NCBI GenBank assembly: GCA_947631965.1
Contig: CANRNL010000007.1
Coordinates: 1-64,000 of the forward strand
Origin: an uncultured Clostridia bacterium
Lineage (GTDB): Bacteria > Bacillota > Clostridia > Monoglobales > Monoglobaceae
Length of the DNA: 64,000 nucleotides
Direction: 5' to 3'
Part shown: one piece after another, positions 38,734 through 47,757 of the stretch
How the letters are laid out: each line of letters starts with the position of its first letter
How positions within the stretch are numbered: the stretch's first letter is position 1
The notes under the pieces: model-generated
The model's input: the letters and a program-made list of their open reading frames with translations, nothing else
Database searches by the model: none
What the model was told of the DNA's origin: nothing
Translations under genes and position numbers: made by a program

Positions 38734-40407
38734 TCAGACGCTCAGAGGCATAGGATCGACACCCATCAGGATGGCGACAGCAAATACAATCACCACAACG
38801 AGACAGTATATCACGCATGGTATGGCGTTGCTGCGGATAATCTTGCCCTCTCTGCCTACGGTGCCGGTGGTGGCGCACGCGGACACCACATTGTTCACGC
38901 AAACCATATTGCCGATAGCGCCGCCATTATTCTGCAGAGCTACGATGAAAATCTGAGGCAGGGCCACCAGAGTGGCGGTCTCAAACTGCAGAGATGAGAA
39001 CAGGGTGTTGGACACCGTGTTGGAGCCGGACATAAAAGCTCCCAGCGCGCCGATCAGAGGAGCCACGGCGAGGTAAGCCTGACCGGCGAGGTCGGCCATA
39101 CCGCGAGCCATAACGTACAGCATGGAGCCGTCCATGGCATCGGGGGCTGAGACGTTGGTGTAGCGAAAGATGTTAACCGTGGCAATTCCGAACAGGAGGG
39201 CTATGGCATCCCCTGATACCTGCTTGCCGGTGTCAGCCCAGGCGCCCTTGACGGCTTCACCTTTCATACGATGGATGGCGATGGTAATCAGAGCCACAAC
39301 GATAAACACGATGCCGGGGCTCCAAAGAATGGCGTAGTTCCAGTTCTGACCCAGAATGAGTCCGCTGCTGCCGCTGCCTATGGTGAATGTCTTCATGGCG
39401 TTTGCCCAGTTCATGCCCAGGTTCTGGCACACACGGGTGATTACCAGAACGGTCACAATGATAATGTAGGGAATCCACGCTTTGATTAGAGACATATCGC
39501 TAATCTTGGGCTCGGGCACTTCGGTGGTGGACAGCCAGCTTGAGTCCCACTCGGACTTGTCGGCGAAAGTCCAGATCTCCTTGGGCTGAAGAAATCCGAC
39601 CTTGGCGGTGAACAATGAAACGAACAGTGTCACAATGGCGGCAACCAGGGAAACCAGCTCGGGTCCGATGAAGCGGGCTATGAGCAGGTACAGAATGTCA
39701 AACACGGACACAATGAATATAATATACGGAATTACCGGCAGAGCGTCTTTAAAAGACTTGTTCCTGCCAAACAGCTTCACTAACACGCATATACCCACGA
39801 AGACGATTATAAACGCACCGATTGCCATAGAGACGGCAGACCAGAAAGTCAGAGACATCTTCCATGCCTCGGGGTCCACTCCTCCGGCAATTACCGCGTC
39901 ACGAACGGTGGTAAAAGCGGTGTTGGTGGGGGTGCCCACAGCGCCGAAGCACACGGGAACAGAGTTGTAAATCAGTGCCACGGTAGCGGCGGCCAAGGGC
40001 GGGAAGTCCACGCTGATCAGCAATGGTGCCGCCAAGGCGGCAGGGGTGCCAAATCCGGCGGCGCCCTCGATGAACGCACCGAACACAAAGCCGATGATGA
40101 TTGCCTTTATACGGGCGTCGGGGGTGATGCCGTCGAACATCCGATTTATGGCCGACATGGCACCTGAGCGTTTCAGGGTGTTCATAATAAGGATAGCGCC
40201 GAAGATGATGCAAAGCGTCTCAAGAGCGCTCAGGAAGCCGGTAAGGGTGTAGGCTGCCATATCCATAAAGTTCATTTTCCAAATGATGAACGCGATGATG
40301 CAGGACAGAAGCCATGTCAGCGGCAGAGTATGCTTGGCGGGTCGGTTGAAGACCACCATCAGCACGATGGTAAAAATCAGTGGTATAAATGCGAACAATG
40401 CGTACAT
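38734..40407 (-). CDS. lctP: L-lactate permease
   Basis: 557 aa multi-helix protein; [50 protein letters not shown]. Confidence 0.93.
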   Translation of the reverse strand: MYALFAFIPLIFTIVLMVVFNRPAKHTLPLTWLLSCIIAFIIWKMNFMDMAAYTLTGFLSALETLCIIFGAILIMNTLKRSGAMSAINRMFDGITPDARIKAIIIGFVFGAFIEGAAGFGTPAALAAPLLISVDFPPLAAATVALIYNSVPVCFGAVGTPTNTAFTTVRDAVIAGGVDPEAWKMSLTFWSAVSMAIGAFIIVFVGICVLVKLFGRNKSFKDALPVIPYIIFIVSVFDILYLLIARFIGPELVSLVAAIVTLFVSLFTAKVGFLQPKEIWTFADKSEWDSSWLSTTEVPEPKISDMSLIKAWIPYIIIVTVLVITRVCQNLGMNWANAMKTFTIGSGSSGLILGQNWNYAILWSPGIVFIVVALITIAIHRMKGEAVKGAWADTGKQVSGDAIALLFGIATVNIFRYTNVSAPDAMDGSMLYVMARGMADLAGQAYLAVAPLIGALGAFMSGSNTVSNTLFSSLQFETATLVALPQIFIVALQNNGGAIGNMVCVNNVVSACATTGTVGREGKIIRSNAIPCVIYCLVVVIVFAVAILMGVDPMPLSV

Positions 40408-40650
40408 TTTTTATCCTCCTTCAAGCAATTCCTTCGGCTTGTTCCCTGAGAAGCTTTATCCTTCTTCTCGTTTTGCCAAATCGCAGCTTAATTTGAGCAT
40501 AACCGTTTTATGTCAATGTCTTTTGTTTATATATTATTATACTATGTATTTTCTATGTTGTCAAACGGCTGACGGCTTTTTGAAACCGTTTGTAAAAGGG
40601 TGACTGAATGGACATTTATCTTAGTTTTTGTCTGTTCCCACATCTCTTGA

Positions 40651-40985
40651 CCCGTAAAAAGCGATAATTTTAAATATGACGGTTATACTTCTCAAACGGG
40701 AACGGCGCTGAAGCAGTTGAACGAACAGGAAAGCCGGTACAGCGCAGAAATCTACCAAGCCCTTGCGGAGTTTGCCGAGGTGCGGGACGGCATAGAGCCG
40801 ACAGACAAAGTTTCCCTGATTGATGAACGGCTCGCTATTCGCCCCAAGAAAGACAGCGAATTTGACGAGTATGTAAGCGGAAAAACCTCTTGTGGGAGAA
40901 AACCCGCAAGGCGCTCCGCCACACGCACGACCAAGCCGAATCTCGCCCACGAAAACGAAAGTTCCGTGATGAATGGGAGCGATAA
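40651..40985 (+). pseudogene. Frameshifted remnant of a probable mobile-element protein
   Basis: Frame 1 reads PVKSDNFKYDGYTSQTGTALKQLNEQESRYSAEIYQALAEFAEVRDGIEPTDKVSLIDERLAIRPKKDSEFDEYVSGK and lacks a good start; at the A-run near 40881 the continuation moves to another frame, LLWEKTRKALRHTHDQAESRPRKRKFRDEWER*. Confidence 0.6.
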
Positions 40986-41094
40986 ATAATTTTGACAAAA
41001 CCGGCGGAGTGTGATATATTGACTATATTATATATTTTACAATATTACGATACAATTTCCTTAATGATAAAAGTATTTTTATCGGAGGTAGAAA

Positions 41095-42720
41095 ATGAAA
41101 ACAAAAACAAAAGTTGTAATTTATGCTATTACAATAGCAATATTACTAATCTCAAATACGGTTATTGCATCAGCTTACAGTGATGTTCCGCCCGAACATT
41201 GGGCAGTATCGGTAATTGACGAAGCTAACAGAGCCGGCATTATATACGGCAGAGAGGACGGGACCTTCGGACTTGGGGATACGGTAAAACGGAGCGAATT
41301 TGCCGCAATGCTGGTAAGGCTTATGAAATGGGACAAAAGCACTCCCGCCGTATCAACATTTTCGGACGTCAATGCTGACGAGTGGTATTTTGCCGATGTA
41401 AATACCTTGGCGGAGCATAATGTGTTTAACGAACCGATGTTTAGACCAAACGACAATATTACAAGGCGGGAAATGGCGGTTATGCTTATTAGAGCATTGG
41501 GCTATTCCGAACTTGCACAGTCCGAGACAAATAGTGTATTTGATGATGTTTCCGCTGACGGGGGATATATTTCCGTCGCTTATACTCTCGGCATAATAAA
41601 CGGAAAAGCAGAGAATATTTTTGACCCCGAAGGCTTGGCGCTTCGGGAAGAAGGTGCGGCTATGATGATGAGAATGTACGATAAGTACACGTCATCGCTC
41701 AACGAAATACACGGTTTTTATGCAATATCATCTTGGGGGCAAAAAGAAATAGCCGAACAAATGGACACGGTTTCTTTCGGCTGGGGTAGACTTCAATATA
41801 CAAACGATAATGCAGTCTTATTAAATCTGAGTTCCGACGGCGGTAACGACTGGTGCTTGCCCGACGGAGCGCAGGACGCAACAGACTATATGAGAAGCAA
41901 CGGCGTGTCGATAAATTTTGCCGTGACGATGACAGATAATGAAGATTGTATCGCTATACTGCTAAACCCGGAGAACCGAAGCGAAGCAATCAGTCAAATA
42001 TTATCAGTTTCGGATAGCTTCGACGGCGTAACAATAGATTTTGAGGGTATGAAAGGCGCAGAGCTTAAAACGGGATTCAACGAATTTATCAGGGAACTCA
42101 AATTAAAGCTCGGCGATAGAAAACTATATGTTGCCGTACACCCTGTATTGAAGCATAGCAATGAGTATTATGATGCTTATGATTATAAGACATTGGGCGA
42201 GTATGCAGATCGTATCATTTTAATGGCTCACGATTATGCCGCCTATACGCTGCCGGACAATTTGCTAAACACCGATTTTATTGCGACTCCCGTAACTCCG
42301 TTTGATGAAGTGTTCACGGCTTTAAAAGCCGTAACAAATCAAACAACGGGCGTTTCGGATAAAGGTAAAATTCTGCTTGCCTTAAATACGGCAGCCGCCA
42401 CCGCTTGGAACACTACGGATAAAAAGATTACTGACGGCACAGCGATTCACCCGTCAATAGATACCGTTCAAAAGCGTTTAGAGCAACCGGATACAGAAAT
42501 TATATATTCGCAAACATACAAAAATCCATATGCCTTCTATACTACGGAAAGCGGGCAGCAAATTTTGCTATGGTATGAGGATAGCAGAAGTATAAGAGAT
42601 AAAATAGACCTTGCAAAAATGTTTGGTATAAACGGCGTATCAATATGGCGTATAGGTGCGGTAGCAAACGGAAATTCAGAACAGTATATGGACATTTGGA
42701 ACACCATATTATCAGAATAG
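41095..42720 (+). CDS. Secreted protein with N-terminal SLH domains and a GH18-like catalytic domain
   Basis: SDVPPEHWAVSVIDEANRAGIIYGREDGTFGLGDTVKRSEFAAMLVRLM and DGVTIDFEGMKG (DxxDxE-type motif). Confidence 0.88.
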   Translation: MKTKTKVVIYAITIAILLISNTVIASAYSDVPPEHWAVSVIDEANRAGIIYGREDGTFGLGDTVKRSEFAAMLVRLMKWDKSTPAVSTFSDVNADEWYFADVNTLAEHNVFNEPMFRPNDNITRREMAVMLIRALGYSELAQSETNSVFDDVSADGGYISVAYTLGIINGKAENIFDPEGLALREEGAAMMMRMYDKYTSSLNEIHGFYAISSWGQKEIAEQMDTVSFGWGRLQYTNDNAVLLNLSSDGGNDWCLPDGAQDATDYMRSNGVSINFAVTMTDNEDCIAILLNPENRSEAISQILSVSDSFDGVTIDFEGMKGAELKTGFNEFIRELKLKLGDRKLYVAVHPVLKHSNEYYDAYDYKTLGEYADRIILMAHDYAAYTLPDNLLNTDFIATPVTPFDEVFTALKAVTNQTTGVSDKGKILLALNTAAATAWNTTDKKITDGTAIHPSIDTVQKRLEQPDTEIIYSQTYKNPYAFYTTESGQQILLWYEDSRSIRDKIDLAKMFGINGVSIWRIGAVANGNSEQYMDIWNTILSE

Positions 42721-42962
42721 AAGCTAACACGGTACATACGCACAATAAGGAAAAATTGATAAGAGCAGATAAGCTCAGTATAGCTGTGTTTGGAGTACAT
42801 TGCAAAGTAGCACAAAGGAGCATTTACAACCCCATTTTCGGGGCTTGCAATGATATATATTCTCTGATAAACAAGCATAATAACAAAATTGAGCCATCCG
42901 GCATTCAACCAATCTAATCATAAAATTCCGTCAATAATTTTACTATAATTTAATTAAAAATT

Positions 42963-43017
42963 ATAGGATACAATAAATCCCCACTTTATATGCAAGCGGG
43001 GATTTATTGTATCCTAT
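42963..43017. repeat. Perfect 20-bp inverted repeat (possible bidirectional terminator or element end)
   Basis: ataggatacaataaatcccc (42963-42982) / ggggatttattgtatcctat (42998-43017), between convergent genes. Confidence 0.85.
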
Positions 43018-43088
43018 TCGACAATCTGTCATAAATTATTATTTATACTGTTTTATCTCACGCGGCATCGCCGCACTTTTTAATTTAA

Positions 43089-44690
43089 TTATTCCTCAAG
43101 CTCTTTATATGTGAGATAGTCGAAGTCCGCAATCTTTTTGAGGCCGCTCAAGTCCTGCGCGCAAAGTCCTATAAAGGTACCCGTAAAGCCGCCGCAGCTG
43201 TTCGTCTCGTCGGACAGCACGGTCATATCGAGCGCGCCGCCTATGCCGTGCCAATTTTTATTGTCGGTCGAGTACGAAAAATTCAGCTTTTCGTAATCTA
43301 TCTCCGCGCGAAGATAAACTCTTTCCGCGCCGTCGAGCGTTTCGTTCAAATCGAGCGGCAAATAATACTCGCCGTCCTTATTTGAGACAAGCCCCACGCA
43401 CTTTCCGAGCTTCTCGTCGTGAGTAATTCTCAGATAATGGTACGCGGTGCTGTCGTAAATCACGACAAGTCCCGCCGACTGCAAATAGCTGTCCGGCTCA
43501 AACTCAACGCAGGTTTCGGCAACACATTTAAACGCCTGCTGCCGTCTTGCGACAAGCGCCTGCGTGAAGTGCGAGCTGAGGCTCTCAGCGCCGCGCAGTC
43601 TCAAATATCCGCGCCTTTCGGTCGTGTTGCAAAGCTCCTTCGAAATCGGCTTCCTAAGCGTCTGATACTGTATTCCGAGCGTCTCGCCGTCAAAGTCGTC
43701 GGTTTCGGGATACTCCTCCCACTTGTGTTCGGGCAAATCGGGTACTTCAACCATCTCAAACGGCGAATTTCCGCCGCCCGCAAGACGCGGCCAGCCGTCC
43801 TCGCCCCACTCTATCTTCTGCAGCGACGTTTCCCGTCCCAGAACCGAGCAGGGCGCTCCGTCCTTGCCGGTAAGAGGCCGTCCGCAGAGATGCACCATAT
43901 ACCAATCCCCGTCGGGAGTGTCGAAAACGTCCGCGTGACCGCAGCGTTTCAGCTTCAAATCGGGTCTGCCCGCCGAGGTTATTATCGGATTTTGCGGATG
44001 CACCTCGTAGGGACCGAGAATGTTTTTGGAGCGCGCCACCGTCTCGGCGTGAGACGCGCCTGTGCCGCCCTCGGCGCAGAACAGATAGTAATAGCCGTCC
44101 TTCTTCATCATATTGGGACCCTCGGTAACGCCGAGGTCGGTGCCTCTGAATATGTTGACCGGCTCACCCACCAATTTTTTCTCCGAAAGAGAAAACTCCT
44201 GAAGCAAAATGCCCGCGAATTTTCCGCGCACCTTGGCTTTTGAGCGATAATCCCAAAGCATATTGAGTATGTACGCGCGTCCGTCGTCGTCAAAGAATAT
44301 TGACGGGTCGAAGCCGTAGCTGTTGAGGTAAATCGGCTCGGACCACGGGCCTTTTATATCGGGCGCGGTAACCATATAGTTATGCACGTCTTTAAAAAGT
44401 CCCGAAAAGTTCATCACGTTGGTAAATATCAAATAGTAAAGTCCGTCGTGATATTTGAGGCAGGGCGCCCAGATACCGCCCGAATCGTTAATTCCGTTCA
44501 TATCGAGCTGGGATACTCTGTCGAGCGGGTATGCCACGGTATGCCAGTTCACCAAATCCTTGGAATGGTGGATTTGAACGCCGGGCCACCACTGGAACGT
44601 AGATGTTGCTATGTAATAGTCGTCGCCCACGCGAAGCGCGGACGGGTCGGGATTAAAGCCGCGAAGTATCGGATTTGTCACCTTTTTCAT
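43089..44690 (-). CDS. Glycoside hydrolase family 43 (beta-xylosidase-like)
   Basis: MKKVTNPILRGFNPDPSALRVGDDYYIATSTFQWWPGVQIHHSKDLVNWH; YLRLRGAESLSSHFTQALVARRQQ C-terminal domain. Confidence 0.92.
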   Translation of the reverse strand: MKKVTNPILRGFNPDPSALRVGDDYYIATSTFQWWPGVQIHHSKDLVNWHTVAYPLDRVSQLDMNGINDSGGIWAPCLKYHDGLYYLIFTNVMNFSGLFKDVHNYMVTAPDIKGPWSEPIYLNSYGFDPSIFFDDDGRAYILNMLWDYRSKAKVRGKFAGILLQEFSLSEKKLVGEPVNIFRGTDLGVTEGPNMMKKDGYYYLFCAEGGTGASHAETVARSKNILGPYEVHPQNPIITSAGRPDLKLKRCGHADVFDTPDGDWYMVHLCGRPLTGKDGAPCSVLGRETSLQKIEWGEDGWPRLAGGGNSPFEMVEVPDLPEHKWEEYPETDDFDGETLGIQYQTLRKPISKELCNTTERRGYLRLRGAESLSSHFTQALVARRQQAFKCVAETCVEFEPDSYLQSAGLVVIYDSTAYHYLRITHDEKLGKCVGLVSNKDGEYYLPLDLNETLDGAERVYLRAEIDYEKLNFSYSTDNKNWHGIGGALDMTVLSDETNSCGGFTGTFIGLCAQDLSGLKKIADFDYLTYKELEE

Positions 44691-44722
44691 ATTTTCTCCT
44701 CCTGTCAAACGGTCGCGTGAAT

Positions 44723-45559
44723 TTATTTGAGGTCCTTCATCGCAACGTGGTCCATATCGTCAAAGGTCTGGTTTTCGCCCACCATACCCCAGATAAAGGT
44801 GTAATTTCTCGTCGCAACGCCCGAATGTATCGACCAGCTCGGAGATATTACCGCCTCTTCGTTTCGCATTACAATGTGTCGGGTTTCGTCGGGCTCGCCC
44901 ATCATATGGAAAACAACGTCATCCTCGCCAAGCTCAAAATAGAAGTAAACCTCCATACGTCTGTCATGAGTGTGCGACGGCATTGTGTTCCAGTTGCTTC
45001 CGACTTCAAGCTCGGTAAAGCCCATTACGAGCTGACAGCTTTGGCATACGTCGGGATGTATAAGCTGATTTATAACTCTCTTGTTGCACTCCTCGACCGA
45101 GCCGAGCGGACGCTTGTTGCAGTTGGTTTTGTCAACCTTGACCGTGGGATAGGTCTTGTGTGCGGGTGCGGAATTCATATAGAACTTCGCGGGATTTTTG
45201 GGGTCTGCACTCGTGAAAACAACATCGCGTATTCCCATTCCGACATACAGTCCCTCTTTATAGTCGAGGTCGTACGCCTTGCCGTCGAGAGTTACCGTAC
45301 CCTTGCCGCCGACGTTGATAACGCCCATCTCGCGTCTTTCGAGGAAGTAATCAACTCCAAGCTCGTGTCCCGCTTCGAGCTTCAGCGAATTATTGACGGG
45401 GCAGATGCCGCCGATTATAATTCTGTCAACGTGGGAGTAAACGATTTTCATATTGTCGGGAGTAAACATATCCCGAATTAAAAATTCGTTTCTCATTCTC
45501 TCGGTGGTATAGTGCTTTGCGTCCTCCGGGTTCCAAGAATTTCTGACTTCAATTTTCAT
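44723..45559 (-). CDS. kduI: 5-dehydro-4-deoxy-D-glucuronate isomerase
   Basis: MKIEVRNSWNPEDAKHYTTERMRNEFLIRDMF...WNTMPSHTHDRRMEVYFYFEL. Confidence 0.95.
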   Translation of the reverse strand: MKIEVRNSWNPEDAKHYTTERMRNEFLIRDMFTPDNMKIVYSHVDRIIIGGICPVNNSLKLEAGHELGVDYFLERREMGVINVGGKGTVTLDGKAYDLDYKEGLYVGMGIRDVVFTSADPKNPAKFYMNSAPAHKTYPTVKVDKTNCNKRPLGSVEECNKRVINQLIHPDVCQSCQLVMGFTELEVGSNWNTMPSHTHDRRMEVYFYFELGEDDVVFHMMGEPDETRHIVMRNEEAVISPSWSIHSGVATRNYTFIWGMVGENQTFDDMDHVAMKDLK

Positions 45560-45701
45560 AATGCGCTCATCCTTTCAAATGATTTTCAATTTAATTTATA
45601 ATTATATTATCACTTTGCCAAAATAATAGCAAGTATTTACAAAAATAATTTTTTCGTATATAATCACATAGATAATTATTTTAACTTTCAGCAGAGCGCG
45701 G

Positions 45702-46658
45702 GTGATGAAATTGTATATAGGAATAGATTTGGGCGGAACCAACATAGCGGTCGGCGCGGTGTCGGACGACGGAAAAATTCTCTCGCAGAAATCGTGTCCG
45801 ACAGACAGCGCGCGCGGCTACGCCGCGGTAATACGCGATATGGCGGAGCTTGCCGAAGGCGCGGCGGCGGACGCGGGATTTTCGAAAAACGAAATTGAGG
45901 GAATAGGCATAGGCTGCCCCGGTACGGTTGACAATAAATCGGGGCTGATAGTCTACGCCTGCAACGTGGATATGAAAAACGTCCCCGCCACAGACGAAAT
46001 GCATAAATATTTTCCGAATGTTCCGGTCGTACTCGAAAACGACGCAAACGCCGCCGCACTCGCCGAATACTCTGTAAGCGGCAACGGCGCGGACAGCTTC
46101 ATAGCCGTAACGCTCGGCACCGGAGTAGGCGGCGGAATAATTTTAAACGGAAAAATATATCACGGTTTCAACGGCGTCGGCGGGGAAATCGGGCATTTCA
46201 CGCTGGTACACGATGGAATTGAATGTGCGTGCGGCAAGAGAGGCTGTTGGGAAACCTACGCGTCAGTCAGCGCGCTCGTGCGTCAGACCGAGGACGCAAT
46301 AGCCGCGCAGCCAAGCGGTCTTATGGCAAAAATTGCGGAGAAAGACGGGAAGGTAAACGGCAAAACCGCGTTCGCGGCGGCAAAACAGGGCGACAAAGCC
46401 GCGCAGTACGTGGTAGAAAAGTACCTCACCTATGTCGCGGACGGCATAACGAGCATCGTAAATATATTCCAGCCCGAAAAGCTGGTAATAGGCGGTGGAA
46501 TAAGCCGCGAGGGGGAATACCTGCTCGCCCCGATACGCGAATTTTTAAGAAAGTACGACTACAACAAATATCTTACAAAGACCGAGCTTGGCATCGCTTC
46601 GCTCTTTAACGACGCGGGCATAATCGGCGCGGCGCTCGCGGCAAAAAGCGCAAAATAA
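45702..46658 (+). CDS. ROK family protein (glucokinase-like)
   Basis: YIGIDLGGTNIAVGAVSDDG...LENDANAAALAE...GTGVGGGIILNGKIYHG...ECACGKRGCWETYAS. Confidence 0.93.
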   Translation: MMKLYIGIDLGGTNIAVGAVSDDGKILSQKSCPTDSARGYAAVIRDMAELAEGAAADAGFSKNEIEGIGIGCPGTVDNKSGLIVYACNVDMKNVPATDEMHKYFPNVPVVLENDANAAALAEYSVSGNGADSFIAVTLGTGVGGGIILNGKIYHGFNGVGGEIGHFTLVHDGIECACGKRGCWETYASVSALVRQTEDAIAAQPSGLMAKIAEKDGKVNGKTAFAAAKQGDKAAQYVVEKYLTYVADGITSIVNIFQPEKLVIGGGISREGEYLLAPIREFLRKYDYNKYLTKTELGIASLFNDAGIIGAALAAKSAK

Positions 46659-46661
46659 AGT

Positions 46662-46696
46662 AAAAACGAGGGAGGTTTAAGCCTCCCTCGTTTTTT
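46662..46696 (+). terminator. Intrinsic terminator downstream of the ROK gene
   Basis: aaaaacgagggagg-tttaag-cctccctcgtttttt. Confidence 0.85.
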
Positions 46697-46784
46697 CTTC
46701 CTTGATTTTTTGTTCTTTAATAATATTTCCTTTTCTTTTCTCACTGCTTATTTTATCTGATTTTGCTGTTTTTATTCACGGTTT

Positions 46785-47591
46785 TTAATTTTTGTTCTCA
46801 TTAAATTTATAGAGCGCTCCGATGTTTTCCTTATACTCCCTCGGCGTCATACAATATATGCGCTTGAACGCTCGGTTAAACGTACTCTGGCTTGAAAATC
46901 CCGAATTTACGCATATGTTTGTTATCGAATCGTCGGTGCTTCTTATAAGTCCCGCCGCATACTCCGCGCGTATAAGAGACAGATAGTTCGGCAGACTGCT
47001 CTTTAAATTTTCGGAGAACACCTGCGTTATGTAGTGCTTGCTCACCGAAAATTCCCTCGCGAGAGTGTCGAGAGTTATTTCGTTTTTGAAATTCTGCGCT
47101 ATATACGTTATGATTTTCTGCGTAAGGTTTTCAACCGGCGCGGTTTCGCTGTGTTCCAGAACCACACGCTTCATAAGGCGGGCAAGTGCCAAAATTGTCC
47201 ACGCAAGCTGTTCGGGGAAGCCGGTGCAGTCGATAATTTCACGAAACGCAAGCGCGGCGGTTTCGTCCACCCCTCTTATTACGGGCGAAAACGGTCTGAA
47301 TCTCTTAAAATCGGGGAAAAGTCCCTTGAACAATTTTGGGTTGCATATAACAAATACCTGGTCGGTCGCGCGTTTTTCCTCGTGGTAATATGTGTGTATA
47401 ACGTCGGGAAAAATTATCGCCGCGTCGCCCGCGCACAGCTCATAGTCCGCTCCGTCTATGTTTATATGCTGACCCTTGTCAAAGACGTAAATAATCTCTA
47501 TATGCTCGTGGACGTGCGCGTTGTATTTAAGCTCGCGCATATTGTGTATCACATTTATATCCGACGGCTGAAATTCATAAAACGGAACCAT
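46785..47591 (-). CDS. AraC family transcriptional regulator (cupin + HTH)
   Basis: Cupin N-terminus (HVHEHIEIIYVFDKGQHINIDG) and AraC C-terminus (LAREFSVSKHYITQVFSE...CVNSGFSSQSTFNRAFKRIYCMTPREYKE). Confidence 0.93.
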   Translation of the reverse strand: MVPFYEFQPSDINVIHNMRELKYNAHVHEHIEIIYVFDKGQHINIDGADYELCAGDAAIIFPDVIHTYYHEEKRATDQVFVICNPKLFKGLFPDFKRFRPFSPVIRGVDETAALAFREIIDCTGFPEQLAWTILALARLMKRVVLEHSETAPVENLTQKIITYIAQNFKNEITLDTLAREFSVSKHYITQVFSENLKSSLPNYLSLIRAEYAAGLIRSTDDSITNICVNSGFSSQSTFNRAFKRIYCMTPREYKENIGALYKFNENKN

Positions 47592-47757
47592 AAGACCCGC
47601 CTCCTTTCAAATTAAATTTGTTTTTTTGACTGAAAGATTTATTTGTTTGACTGTTATTATATACTCAAAAGCGCTACAATACAAGTATAAAATTATATGT
47701 TTTTTCGTAAAAAACAACCAAAAAATATCCAAAAATCATTAAGAGGAGGCAATTTTT

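Noticed and set aside
40621-40998. 125-aa - strand ORF
   Set aside because: Antisense to the frameshifted mobile-element-like remnant.
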